Of a DNA stretch of 53,029 nt, positions 6,964 through 16,145 are shown piece after piece. Origin of the DNA: Scybalousia_A sp964639765 (GTDB lineage: Bacteria > Bacteroidota > Bacteroidia > Bacteroidales > P3). The DNA is taken from NCBI GenBank assembly GCA_964639765.1, contig CAZXEN010000014.1, positions 1 through 53,029 on the forward strand, read 5' to 3'. Every line of letters begins with the position of its first letter. Within the stretch, counting starts at the first letter, position 1. The notes under the pieces were generated by a model. That model searched no databases. It was not told the DNA's origin and worked only from the letters and a program-made list of their open reading frames with translations. A program made the position numbers and the translations under genes.

Positions 6964-7710
6964 ATGGATAAAAAATTAATCTTAATTCGTCACGGACAAA
7001 GTGAATGGAACAGACTTAATCTTTTCACAGGTTGGAAAGATGTTGATTTGTCAGAACAAGGAAAACAGGAAGCAGTGCAGGCAGGACAAGCACTGTTGGA
7101 CTACAACATAGAACCAGAGGTTTGTTTCACCTCTTATCTGAAAAGAGCGATAAAGACCCTTAACATTGTGCTGGATACAATGAATATGGATTATCTTCCT
7201 GTGTATAAATCTTGGCGTTTGAATGAGAAACACTATGGAAAACTACAAGGTTTGAACAAAAAAGAGACAGCAGAAAAGTATGGCGACGAACAAGTGTTGA
7301 AATGGAGAAGAGTTTTTGACTGTCAGCCCCCTGCATTGGAAGACACAGACGAAAGAAACCCAAGAAACGAAAAAAGATACAAAGATATAGATCCAAAAGA
7401 TTTGCCTGCAACAGAATCTTTGAAGGATTGTATCGCAAGATGTATGCCTTATTTCAATGAAGTCATTCTGCCTGAATTTAAGAAACACGATACTGTTCTT
7501 ATTGCTGCTCACGGCAATTCATTAAGAGGTATAGTAAAGAACCTGATAAATATGTCTGAACAGGAAATAATACAATTCAATATTCCTACAGGAGTACCTT
7601 ATCTGTTTACTTTTGATGAAAATATGAATTTAAAGGAACATAAGTTTCTTGCAGATGAAGAAACGGTAAAGAAACTTATGGAGCAGGTGGCAAATCAAGG
7701 CAAAAAATAA
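6964..7710 (+). CDS. gpmA: 2,3-bisphosphoglycerate-dependent phosphoglycerate mutase
   Basis: Interconverts 3- and 2-phosphoglycerate in glycolysis and gluconeogenesis. Residues 6-15 (ILIRHGQSEW) carry the phosphorylated His of the histidine-phosphatase fold; LFTGWKDVDLSEQG, RLNEKHYGKLQGLNK and AAHGNSLRGIVK (second catalytic His) are all present. The 248 residues match the cofactor-dependent class. It starts 3 bases after lgt and is followed after 7 bases by hydE, indicating one transcript. Confidence 0.96.
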   Translation: MDKKLILIRHGQSEWNRLNLFTGWKDVDLSEQGKQEAVQAGQALLDYNIEPEVCFTSYLKRAIKTLNIVLDTMNMDYLPVYKSWRLNEKHYGKLQGLNKKETAEKYGDEQVLKWRRVFDCQPPALEDTDERNPRNEKRYKDIDPKDLPATESLKDCIARCMPYFNEVILPEFKKHDTVLIAAHGNSLRGIVKNLINMSEQEIIQFNIPTGVPYLFTFDENMNLKEHKFLADEETVKKLMEQVANQGKK

Positions 7711-7717
7711 GTTTGTT

Positions 7718-8818
7718 GTGAAAACCATTGCAGCAATTCTAAATCAGCAGACATTTGACAGAGACGATATTTTGACTCTTCTAAGTTTAAACAAGGAAGA
7801 GTCAAAACTTTTGTTTGCCAAATCTTTGGAGGTGAAACTGAAGAACGTGGGTAATACGGTACATCTCAGAGGTCTGATAGAATATTCCAATGTGTGTGAA
7901 AAGAATTGTCTGTATTGTGGTCTGAGAGCAAAGAACGAAAAGAAAACTCCCTACGCTCTTGATGATAAACAAGTAGATATTTGCATAGAGCAAGCAATAC
8001 GTTTAAGATATGGTTCTGTTGCTGTCCAGTGCGGAGAAAGAACAGACAAGGACTTTACAGATAAAATAACCGGAATAGTAAGACGGATAAAACAACTTTC
8101 TGACAATAAGTTGGGTATTACTCTTTCCTGTGGGGAACAGACAGAAGATGACTACAGAGAATGGTTTTCTGCGGGAGCCCACAGATATTTGTTGAGAATA
8201 GAAACATCTAACGAGGAACTGTATTACAGGATACATCCAAAAGATAATAAGCATTCCTTCAAAAATAGAATGGCTTGTATAGACAGTCTGTTGGACATAG
8301 GCTATCAAACAGGTACGGGAATTATGGTTGGCCTGCCTTTTCAGACCATAGATGATATTGCAGGAGATATATTGTTTTTTAAACAAAAAGATGTTGCAAT
8401 GATTGGCTTGGGACCTTTTATTCCTCACGAAGATACTCCTTTGTGGAAATACAAGGATGATATTCCTGATGATGAAGAACGTATGTTTCTTACCCTTAAG
8501 ACACTTGCCGTTACCCGTCTTGTCATGCCTAAAATAAATATGGTTGCTGCCACGGCTAACCAGACAATAGACAAAACAGGAAGAGAAAAAGCCATAATGG
8601 TCGGGGCTAATGTTATAATGCCCAATCTTACTCCCACGGTCAATAGAAAAGACTATTCCATCTATCCTAACAAAGCCTGTGTTCAAGACTCTCCTGACGA
8701 ATGCGCAAACTGTCTTGATATAAGAATGAAGACAATAGATCACACTGTTCTTTATGACGCTTGGGGTGATTCTATCGCTTTTCTTGAAAAAAACAACCCT
8801 GAAAGAAAACAAAAATAA
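7718..8818 (+). CDS. hydE: [FeFe]-hydrogenase maturase HydE, radical SAM
   Basis: HydE helps build the organometallic H-cluster of [FeFe] hydrogenases. Residues 56-72 (IEYSNVCEKNCLYCGLR) hold the CxxxCxxC that binds the radical-SAM [4Fe-4S] cluster. The HydE/BioB-type sections GSVAVQCGERTD, LRIETSNEELYYRIHP and GIMVGLPFQT follow. Start is a GTG at 7718, 7 bases after gpmA. hydF, hydG and the hydrogenase itself are not in this window and must be elsewhere. A relative such as PylB has similar motifs, but the SCGEQTEDDYREW and TGTGIMVGLP context favours HydE. Ends 2 bases before the convergent gene. Confidence 0.85.
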   Translation: MKTIAAILNQQTFDRDDILTLLSLNKEESKLLFAKSLEVKLKNVGNTVHLRGLIEYSNVCEKNCLYCGLRAKNEKKTPYALDDKQVDICIEQAIRLRYGSVAVQCGERTDKDFTDKITGIVRRIKQLSDNKLGITLSCGEQTEDDYREWFSAGAHRYLLRIETSNEELYYRIHPKDNKHSFKNRMACIDSLLDIGYQTGTGIMVGLPFQTIDDIAGDILFFKQKDVAMIGLGPFIPHEDTPLWKYKDDIPDDEERMFLTLKTLAVTRLVMPKINMVAATANQTIDKTGREKAIMVGANVIMPNLTPTVNRKDYSIYPNKACVQDSPDECANCLDIRMKTIDHTVLYDAWGDSIAFLEKNNPERKQK

Positions 8819-8820
8819 AA

Positions 8821-10113
8821 CTATCTGTATTCCACAGAGGAATATCCTACAAGTTCATCGTAGTCATCAGAGAAATTATGGTAATAGACAAATACCTTAT
8901 ACACGTTGTTTGTTTCATAATGATTGCCTTCCACTTCCAAAGAAGAACCTTGGCTGAAACCATTCGGCACAAACAGAATAAGATAGTTGTAATATCCTTG
9001 TTTTAAGTAAAGATAGGCACGATACTTTCCGTCTTGGAACTGGAATTTGTTCTGTTCGTTCATTCTCCAGTCAGACAAACTTCCCACAACATAGTAATTG
9101 CCTTCCAGATTGTAGGGTAGGGGAAGAGTAAAACAAACCCACGAATAGTCGCTGTAGGTGTTTTTGTCCTGATTGTATTCGTTTCTTATGTAGAAATTGC
9201 CGTTGATGTCTTTTTCTGTTGAGTATGGAAAAGATTTCTTCACTCTTTCCTCTCTAAGATAGACCAAATTCTGGTTGTTGTAAAAGTCAAAACCAGCAAC
9301 ATAATTGCTTTTTGTCCTTAAAGAAGTGATGTCGAAATTCCTGTATTCATTGCTACCCCAGAATTGATTGCTTTCGTCAAAAGAAAAATCAATATCCATT
9401 CCGGAGTTTCCTCTCATTTTTACTTGTCTTCTTGTGTCTTCCCTGCCATTTTGTTGTACGAATACTTTCATGTCATTAGCAGGATTCTGGAAAAAACGAC
9501 TGCCTTTGCCTGCTACTTTTACATTTACTTCTTGATGAGTCTGCAAAAGAGAAGTAATTGAAGATTGACGCACTTCTGTTTTTATGTTTGTTATGTCTTC
9601 AACACAATAGAAACGTCTTGTAAGTATTACATTGTTTTCGTCTCCTTCTTTGAATACTTTTATAATATAGTTTCCGGATTTTAAAAGACGCATATTTGGA
9701 GAAGGTATGGTTTGTGAGTAATGAACATAACGCTGTATGGTGTTGAAAGAATTCTGATAATGTTCTATAGGTTCTGTCTCAAATCCTTCCAGATAGAGAT
9801 TTACATCCAATGCACTTTGTGTCCAATCGCTGTTGCAATGTATGACAGTGTATTCATATTTATGGGTTTCTTCTGAAAGTTCATCAAACTGCAGAAGAAG
9901 TTTCTTGTGGGAGTTGAGATAAACAATGGGCTCTGAAAGAGAATTGCCTTGTTGTTCAAGTATTACCGTTTTTATCAAAGGAGAAAAAGTCCTGTTTTCA
10001 AAAACCGTCTGAGAATATGCAGCAGAAGAAAACAAAGAGAGTAAAGTAAACAGGACCATATACAACAGTCTGTTTACTTTACTCTTGTTTGTAACCATAT
10101 TTGTCAGGTTCAT
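8821..10113 (-). CDS. T9SS plug-type protein (DUF5103 family)
   Basis: About 430 residues with an N-terminal signal peptide (LLYMVLFTLLSLFSSAAYSQ) followed by beta-rich sequence of the DUF5103 family, whose member Plug closes the lateral or extracellular side of the type IX translocon SprA/Sov. Recognisable parts are the early TFSPLIKTV-like strand, HCNSDWTQSALDVNLYLEGF, RRFYCVEDI and the late YNLEGNYYVVGSLSDWR. I prefer the ATG at 10113, one base after the upstream aminopeptidase stop, because it puts the signal peptide near the N-terminus; an ATG at 10095 is also possible. Two T9SS cargo proteins in the window support a working T9SS in this organism. Confidence 0.75.
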   Translation of the reverse strand: MNLTNMVTNKSKVNRLLYMVLFTLLSLFSSAAYSQTVFENRTFSPLIKTVILEQQGNSLSEPIVYLNSHKKLLLQFDELSEETHKYEYTVIHCNSDWTQSALDVNLYLEGFETEPIEHYQNSFNTIQRYVHYSQTIPSPNMRLLKSGNYIIKVFKEGDENNVILTRRFYCVEDITNIKTEVRQSSITSLLQTHQEVNVKVAGKGSRFFQNPANDMKVFVQQNGREDTRRQVKMRGNSGMDIDFSFDESNQFWGSNEYRNFDITSLRTKSNYVAGFDFYNNQNLVYLREERVKKSFPYSTEKDINGNFYIRNEYNQDKNTYSDYSWVCFTLPLPYNLEGNYYVVGSLSDWRMNEQNKFQFQDGKYRAYLYLKQGYYNYLILFVPNGFSQGSSLEVEGNHYETNNVYKVFVYYHNFSDDYDELVGYSSVEYR

Positions 10114-10114
10114 T

Positions 10115-11506
10115 TTATCTTGCCATTTCGTTTTCCACCTCAGCAATAGTTTTTGGAATAGGTTTTCCAAGCAGTCTGCAGCCGTCTTTGGTGATAAGAA
10201 CATCGTCTTCTATTCTTATGCCGCCAAAGTCTTTGTATTTTTCCACCTCATCATAGTTTATGAAGTCAATACATTTCTTTTCGGCTCTCCATTGGTCTAT
10301 AAGTGCAGGAATAAAGTAGCAACCTGGTTCATCTGTTATTACAAATCCTTCCTGTAGTTCTCTTCCAAGACGCAAGGATGCCAATCCAAATTGAGTGGAA
10401 CGAATGTTCTTTTTGTCATAACCTACATAGTTCTCACCATAGTTTTCCATATCATGAACATCTAATCCCATCATGTGTCCTAATCCGTGAGGCATGAACA
10501 TACCCATTGCTCCTTGTTTTACAGCTTCTTTTATGTCACCTTTCATTAATCCTAAAGCTTTCAACCCTTCTCCCAAACGTTCTACGGCAGCAAGATGAAC
10601 ATCAGAGTATTTTACATTTGGCTTGCAAAGGGTAAGAACCAACAGCTGAGCATCTAAAACAGCTTCATAAACTGCTTTTTGTCGTGCATCAAATTTTCCT
10701 CCTACAGGCACAGAGCGTGTAATATCAGAACAATAACCCATATTGTTTTCACAACCTGCATCAGATACAACCATTCTTCCTTTCTTTATTTGTAGGGAAT
10801 GGTCATGACCGTGAAGTATTTCTCCATGTGTGGTAAGAATAATAGGGAAGGAGACAGGACCTCCTCCTGCCAAAGCAATACCTTCCATTGTTCCTGCTAT
10901 TTCATATTCAAATGTGCCTTCGTTTTTAGCCATGTGCATCATTGTTGTATGCATTTTGTAAGCAGTTTCAATAGCTTTTTCTATTTCTGCTATTTCTTCA
11001 GCAGATTTTATTGAACGCTGTTTTACACACGCTGCAATTAATTCTTTGGAAACATAAGCCTGAATAAATCTATAGTCCAAATGAAGAATATCTGCAATAA
11101 ACTCTACATTCTCTGCTCTGTAAGGCGGGACAAAATGAACTTTTCTGCCGTCAAAGACCGCTTTATCCATAAGGTTTCTAAGGTCTTTTATGGTTCCTGA
11201 GTTTTTTACTCCTATCTCTTTTGCTCTTTCGCTTAGAGAAGGAATAGGACCTGTCCAGATAATATCAGCCATATCCACTTCCTCTCCAAACAGATATTCG
11301 TCTCCGCTTTCTGCATCAATAACACCAACCAATCCTTGAATATCATATCCAAAGAAATAACGGAAAGTACTGTCCTGACGGAATGTGTATTGATTTGCAG
11401 GGTAATTAAACGCAACATCAGAATTGCCGACAATAAGAATAAGTCCTTGCTTTACATCTTGTGCAAGTTGCTTGCGTCTTTGTATATAAGTGTCTTTTGA
11501 AAACAT
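10115..11506 (-). CDS. pepP: Xaa-Pro aminopeptidase (aminopeptidase P family)
   Basis: Removes N-terminal residues preceding proline. The 463-residue protein has the creatinase-like N-domain (residues 1-165) and a pita-bread M24 metallopeptidase domain. Metal ligands are seen in VVSDAGCENNMGYCSDITRS (two Asp), MPHGLGHMMGLDVHD (His), FVITDEPGCYFIP (Glu) and GGIRIEDDVLIT (Glu). Cytoplasmic, as no signal peptide is seen. It is followed after one base by the plug-type protein gene, implying cotranscription. No convincing promoter was identified upstream. Confidence 0.93.
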   Translation of the reverse strand: MFSKDTYIQRRKQLAQDVKQGLILIVGNSDVAFNYPANQYTFRQDSTFRYFFGYDIQGLVGVIDAESGDEYLFGEEVDMADIIWTGPIPSLSERAKEIGVKNSGTIKDLRNLMDKAVFDGRKVHFVPPYRAENVEFIADILHLDYRFIQAYVSKELIAACVKQRSIKSAEEIAEIEKAIETAYKMHTTMMHMAKNEGTFEYEIAGTMEGIALAGGGPVSFPIILTTHGEILHGHDHSLQIKKGRMVVSDAGCENNMGYCSDITRSVPVGGKFDARQKAVYEAVLDAQLLVLTLCKPNVKYSDVHLAAVERLGEGLKALGLMKGDIKEAVKQGAMGMFMPHGLGHMMGLDVHDMENYGENYVGYDKKNIRSTQFGLASLRLGRELQEGFVITDEPGCYFIPALIDQWRAEKKCIDFINYDEVEKYKDFGGIRIEDDVLITKDGCRLLGKPIPKTIAEVENEMAR

Positions 11507-11603
11507 AATTGTGTATTTTTTTTATTTGTTTGTATTATTACCTGTTTAAGATTTTGCAATATTATAAAATATTATTTGACTGTTAAAATTATAAACTCTT
11601 TTT

Positions 11604-11981
11604 TTATTTTTTGCCAAACAGACCACCACCGAATATTTGGTCCATAAGATATAAGCCGACGAGAGTTTCGAGTGCAGAGGCTTTTTCTTTTGCATCAGAA
11701 TTGTCGGGAACAAGAGTTTTAGAAGAATCAAAGTCTTTTTTATAATTGCTACTTGTATGATAATGATAAGTTGTTTTAACCTTTCCTTCTGGCTCTGACC
11801 AGTCTTTTTCACCCCAACATATTCCCCAAACAAAAAGAGAAACAAAAGATACCACTGCTACAGTCATCAAAGAGTAAGGTATATCTTCAAACTTAAACAA
11901 CAAAAATATGCTTGCTATAAAAATAAAAAATGAAGACCAACCCCAAATACGATAAGATGTTTTTTTTCTTATTCTGCTCAT
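11604..11981 (-). CDS. Small two-helix membrane protein of unknown function
   Basis: 125 residues from the ATG at 11981 (an upstream TTG at 12017 is unlikely). A basic start (MSRIRKKTSYR) is followed by two hydrophobic helices at about 14-31 and 37-55. A polar region with YHYHTSS comes next, and a hydrophobic C-terminus ends DQIFGGGLFGKK. I recognise no family. It lies 54 bases downstream of the restriction helicase gene in the same direction, so it may be transcribed with the restriction-modification genes; whether it takes part in that system is open. Confidence 0.6.
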   Translation of the reverse strand: MSRIRKKTSYRIWGWSSFFIFIASIFLLFKFEDIPYSLMTVAVVSFVSLFVWGICWGEKDWSEPEGKVKTTYHYHTSSNYKKDFDSSKTLVPDNSDAKEKASALETLVGLYLMDQIFGGGLFGKK

Positions 11982-12034
11982 AGATACTGTTTTTCCTATT
12001 AACGTTAAAAAATACAAAATAGTGTAAAAACAGT

Positions 12035-14569
12035 CTAATATTCTTTATTAAAATCGCTATATGAAATCTGAGTATTGTAACCACCTATGCTTTCGTTTGC
12101 ATATCGGTTGATACCAACATATTGTAAGGAAGAGTCTTCATAGCGTTTGAATTTAAAGACAGCATCATTCATAAGACTTTCGTTGAACAAACCAAGACTC
12201 ACAAGTAAAGAAAAGTCTTCTTTTGTCAAACCTGTAACTTTTTTAAACAGGTTGGGTTCAAGTTTGTTTATCACATCTTGTAAGGAGTATTCCCTGTAAT
12301 CAGAGAGATACATAAATATAGGAATGCGGGTTGCAAATTTAATAAGTTTGTCTCTTATTTCTTTTCGTTTGGAGTTGTATTCTTTTTCTTCTTCAGAGAG
12401 TTGCCTCTTTTTCTTTTCGTCCAAGCCTTGTTCTCTTTTTTCCTTTTTAAGTTTTTTGATGGATTCAGATTTGTTGATTATTGTTTCTATGTTATCTTTT
12501 AAAGACAAGGAACGAAAACCCTCTATGTTCATAATAACGTTTATCGCCTCTTCGTTAGCGAGTAGTCTTTTAAGCATATCATTATCCACATTGACCAATA
12601 AAGCACTTTGCCATCTACGGGCCAAAAGCGTAGAAGTTGTGCCACTTAGGGCAATGTCCAATATCTCCGTTGCATTTACTCTTTTCATTGTACTGCCGTC
12701 GTAAGCCAAAACAGGAAGGAAAGAAATAAAGTCTGCAACTTTTTTTTCGTGATTCTGTTCTTCCACATTCAGTTTTGCGCTGTAATCAACAATTTGGTTT
12801 AATGCACGGTTAGGAGCAAAATCAAATATGTAACATTCTTTCTTTATTATTTCTTCTTTATTTGGAGAAACATCATCAGGATTTTTTATTGTCCAAGGAC
12901 TTTGAACACGGAAAGCAGTCTGAAAATAAGTTTCGGCAGAGGTTGTGTTTCTTAGCATAAATACTCCTGTCCAAGGTTTTATTGTTACACCTGTGGTTAG
13001 TTTTCCACATGAAAGAGTAATTGATTTAGTTTCCAAAGGATTGTTTCCGAAAGCATCATTAACAGGTTTTAAAGCATCAACGCCTACACCTGCTTCAGTA
13101 CCTGCAGCAACAACAATATTATAATCATGATAAAATGTATTTTGTCGTTCTTTTAGTAAGTTAAACATTGCATAACATGAAGCAACGTTAGGCAGAAACC
13201 AGAGAGTATGATTTAAATTGCTTAGCAAATCAGTATCAGAAAAAGGAAACTTAGGCTTTTTTGCACCTAATTTTAAATCGTCAAGCGTTGTTTCCAAGTA
13301 AGAACCACGAATGAGGTTAAGCCATTTTTGTACTTCCTCCTTATATATAAACTGTGCTTCTTCTTTTTCTCCTTCAGCTTTGAAGAATACATTCAAGTCA
13401 AACTCGTTGTATTCTCCTCCGTCTGCAATATTGCCTATGTCCTCAGGCAATTTATAGGTCATCATTACCATTCTTGGCAAACACAGATAAGGATTTTTCT
13501 CTTCTGGATACGTTTTTGTCCATTCTTCTTTCGCTCTTTGTTCATCAGAGTAAGTCCAATTAAATATCTGCTCTTCAATAAACTCTCCTGAAAGAATAGC
13601 TCTGAAAGGAGTACCCGATAAATACAGATAATGATTAGCTGTTATAGGAATGTTTTCTTCAAATTCTTCTGAACTTTGCTGTGTTATGTCTTTTTCAGAT
13701 TCAATGTATTTCTTTATTTCTGTCTCGCTGTCAGTGTCTTCACCTATATCAGTAAGCGATCTTGCATTGTCTCTCCACGCTCCATAATGATATTCATCAA
13801 AGACAATACAGTCCCATTGTATTTTATGTACCCATTGGTTTCTCTTCTTTATCTTTCCGTTAGTTGTTCCCAGATAATCCTGAAAAGAACCAAAACAGAC
13901 TATCGGTTTTTCTTTATCCGCATCTGCATAATTCAATCCATTCTGGCGAGAGATGAACTGCCAGCCAGCGAAATCAACATGAGAATTGAGGTCTTCCTCC
14001 CACGAATTTACGACAGCAGGTTTAAATGTAAGGATAAGCAGACGTTTCCATTCCATTCTTTCTGCTAATTTGTAGGTTGTAAAAGTTTTGCCGAACCTCA
14101 TTTTTGCATTCCACAGAAAATGAGGAATCCGACCTGTCTCTCTTTCATATTGGTTAAAGTAATTGGATGTTTTCTCTATTGCTTCTTCTTGTTCTTTTCT
14201 TAGAGTAAAGTCTTCGTTTCGTCCAAACAGATTAGTGTTTCCGCTTTTTAGACTAAGGATTGCTGAACGTATATCTTCAACACTGCATTTAAACCATTCT
14301 CCCTTAGGGTTAGGAAATTTTTGTTTGCGTAATAGTTTATGAACATCGTGGTCAGAGAAAGATGTTCCGTTATATCGCATAGCCGTTTCTTCCAAAACAA
14401 TTCTGTATGGTTTCTTGCCAGGACGGAGGGTAGGGTATTGTTGTTTTACTCTCTCTTCCACGTTTCTGATAGTATAACCTATTTTTAACAAACCTTTGTA
14501 TTGTGGATCTTCATAGGCATATATCTTAGGCGTAGCCTCAGTTCTTGAAGGAAACAAATTATCATTCAT
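12035..14569 (-). CDS. GIY-YIG nuclease/SF2 helicase restriction protein
   Basis: 844 residues. The N-terminus (about 14-105: KIYAYEDPQYKGLLKIGYT, then NVEERVKQQ and GEWFKC) looks like a T5orf172-type GIY-YIG nuclease domain. An SF2 helicase follows: Walker A-like FLWNAKMRFGKTF (151-163), the DEYH box (258-261), a YLSGTPF motif near 320, and a C-terminal motor part with TTGVTIKPW and YFQTAFRVQSPW near 545-580, including the arginine finger region. A basic coiled-coil-like stretch (KKLKKEKREQGLDEKKKRQ) comes near residue 690. It would translocate on DNA and cut when the site is unmethylated. Two methyltransferase genes lie immediately upstream in the same direction (31-base gap), making a three-gene restriction-modification operon unlike classical types I-III in its nuclease fold. 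Assigned by motifs only. Confidence 0.75.
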   Translation of the reverse strand: MNDNLFPSRTEATPKIYAYEDPQYKGLLKIGYTIRNVEERVKQQYPTLRPGKKPYRIVLEETAMRYNGTSFSDHDVHKLLRKQKFPNPKGEWFKCSVEDIRSAILSLKSGNTNLFGRNEDFTLRKEQEEAIEKTSNYFNQYERETGRIPHFLWNAKMRFGKTFTTYKLAERMEWKRLLILTFKPAVVNSWEEDLNSHVDFAGWQFISRQNGLNYADADKEKPIVCFGSFQDYLGTTNGKIKKRNQWVHKIQWDCIVFDEYHYGAWRDNARSLTDIGEDTDSETEIKKYIESEKDITQQSSEEFEENIPITANHYLYLSGTPFRAILSGEFIEEQIFNWTYSDEQRAKEEWTKTYPEEKNPYLCLPRMVMMTYKLPEDIGNIADGGEYNEFDLNVFFKAEGEKEEAQFIYKEEVQKWLNLIRGSYLETTLDDLKLGAKKPKFPFSDTDLLSNLNHTLWFLPNVASCYAMFNLLKERQNTFYHDYNIVVAAGTEAGVGVDALKPVNDAFGNNPLETKSITLSCGKLTTGVTIKPWTGVFMLRNTTSAETYFQTAFRVQSPWTIKNPDDVSPNKEEIIKKECYIFDFAPNRALNQIVDYSAKLNVEEQNHEKKVADFISFLPVLAYDGSTMKRVNATEILDIALSGTTSTLLARRWQSALLVNVDNDMLKRLLANEEAINVIMNIEGFRSLSLKDNIETIINKSESIKKLKKEKREQGLDEKKKRQLSEEEKEYNSKRKEIRDKLIKFATRIPIFMYLSDYREYSLQDVINKLEPNLFKKVTGLTKEDFSLLVSLGLFNESLMNDAVFKFKRYEDSSLQYVGINRYANESIGGYNTQISYSDFNKEY

Positions 14570-14600
14570 ATATACTTTATTTATTCATTGTTATTTGTCT

Positions 14601-16145
14601 TTATTCCATTGGTTTTATCATTGTTTCTATATATTCTATCTCCTCATCACTTAGATTATATTTTTTATATAATTCTTCGTCCGTCCAAGGTTTTGAAAAA
14701 TCCTGCATAGGAATTAAAGAAAAAACATCTTTATTTACTTGCATTGTTCCCTTGCCGTGATATAATAAAAACTTAAATAAATTTGTTTTCATATAAGATA
14801 GGCAATTTATTTGCTGCTGTCTCGTTTCAAAAGGTCCGACCATAAGAAAAGTTTCTGTACAGACATCATTCGGTTCTCCTATTATTGTTTCAGGAGGTTC
14901 AATTGCGTTGGTAGAGTAACTTGTTGTGAAAAATAGTTTATATATATCTATGCTGTTTTCATTCTTTGTAATCAAATTTCGTGGAAAATATCCGATTTGT
15001 CTTCTTGCACCGCCCTTTATACCTTTAACACCGTATATTCTAACTGAATTAGGAAATACGTTTTCTTTCAATTCCGGATATTTATCAGGATTATTGAAAA
15101 TGTCTTTTCTTATTCCGAATGGTTTTGTATATGATACAATATCAGAAAAACTATCTTTGTTGCTTAATTTTTCTATAATAGGAAATAATCTGCTATCCCT
15201 AATAACATATTTTGAATACTTATTTTTCAGATAATGAATGTCCGTAATTCGTTGTCCGTCATCAGTAATATATGTATATTTAACTTTCCCGTTATATTTA
15301 ATATCCCAAAGAAAATAACATACACCGCCGTCTATATGTAATCCGTTAAAACATTCACTACTATTTTCATAATCCACCAATTCCTTAATGTGGGTATCTT
15401 CCATCATTTTATCTCTGAAACTTTGCAAACCTCTGCCCCCTACCATCCATTTAGAAGGAACAATCATGCAAAGATAATTTGGTTGTAATTTTATAGACTG
15501 TTCAATAAACTTATTATAAATAGGCATTGCACTATCAGTACTTGCGCCACTGCCGTCAGCAAGTTGATATGGTGGATTGCCTATAATAACATCAAATTTC
15601 ATTTCTTTAAAAAAGTTTTTAGGTTTGTTTGTATGAATAAACTGATAAGCATAGTTTTCTTTTTTTTCATTGTTTGGATATGTGTCTTCGTTTGCCCCGC
15701 AAAACTCACACTTTCCGTTGATAAAACTATGACTAACTCTTTTGTAAATAATGTTTCCCTGTTCATCAGAGAAACAAGTTGCAATACTTTTTTCGCTGTT
15801 TGCTGTCTTGCAACAATAGACGCTTCTTCGTGAAAGAAGAGAAGTAAGCTCAGTAATGGCTATGCCAAAGACTTGTTTTGAAAGTATGTGGTTGATTCTT
15901 TCTTGAGTGTCAGGGATAACAGGTTTTAGTCCTTCGTTTAGCCGTTTTGTTATCTCTCTTGGAAATACTCCCGATTTAGAAAAAGGATCAAGAAAGGTGG
16001 CATCTGGATTTGTCCAAAGGTCTTTGGGCAATAAGTCCAACATATCATTGACAATATTTGGCGGAGTAAAAACTTCGTCATTGGACAGGTTGGCAAGACA
16101 GTTTAAAATATCTGGGTTATAGTCTATTCTCTTCATATTCTCCAT
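14601..16145 (-). CDS. Eco57I-type adenine-specific DNA methyltransferase
   Basis: 514 residues. SAM-binding motif I is FLDPFSKSGVF (51-61) and the catalytic motif IV is NPPY (190-193, in FDVIIGNPPYQ), typical of N6-adenine methyltransferases. Between them lies an insertion with CC (111-112) and CEFC (146-149), probably a zinc-binding knuckle. The C-terminal 280 residues should hold target recognition. The opening SNDEVFTPPNIVNDMLDLLP is the usual N-terminus of Eco57I-like methylases. Its start overlaps the end of the upstream methyltransferase gene by 29 bases (or 20 if the ATG at 16136 is used), pointing to translational coupling. It probably protects host DNA from the helicase-nuclease encoded next. 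Confidence 0.85.
   Translation of the reverse strand: MENMKRIDYNPDILNCLANLSNDEVFTPPNIVNDMLDLLPKDLWTNPDATFLDPFSKSGVFPREITKRLNEGLKPVIPDTQERINHILSKQVFGIAITELTSLLSRRSVYCCKTANSEKSIATCFSDEQGNIIYKRVSHSFINGKCEFCGANEDTYPNNEKKENYAYQFIHTNKPKNFFKEMKFDVIIGNPPYQLADGSGASTDSAMPIYNKFIEQSIKLQPNYLCMIVPSKWMVGGRGLQSFRDKMMEDTHIKELVDYENSSECFNGLHIDGGVCYFLWDIKYNGKVKYTYITDDGQRITDIHYLKNKYSKYVIRDSRLFPIIEKLSNKDSFSDIVSYTKPFGIRKDIFNNPDKYPELKENVFPNSVRIYGVKGIKGGARRQIGYFPRNLITKNENSIDIYKLFFTTSYSTNAIEPPETIIGEPNDVCTETFLMVGPFETRQQQINCLSYMKTNLFKFLLYHGKGTMQVNKDVFSLIPMQDFSKPWTDEELYKKYNLSDEEIEYIETMIKPME

Noticed and set aside
8003..8812. 269-codon open frame antisense to hydE
   Set aside because: It lies wholly opposite a clearly conserved gene, is rich in Ser, Phe, Ile and Cys as antisense shadows of AT-rich genes are, and has no recognisable motif.
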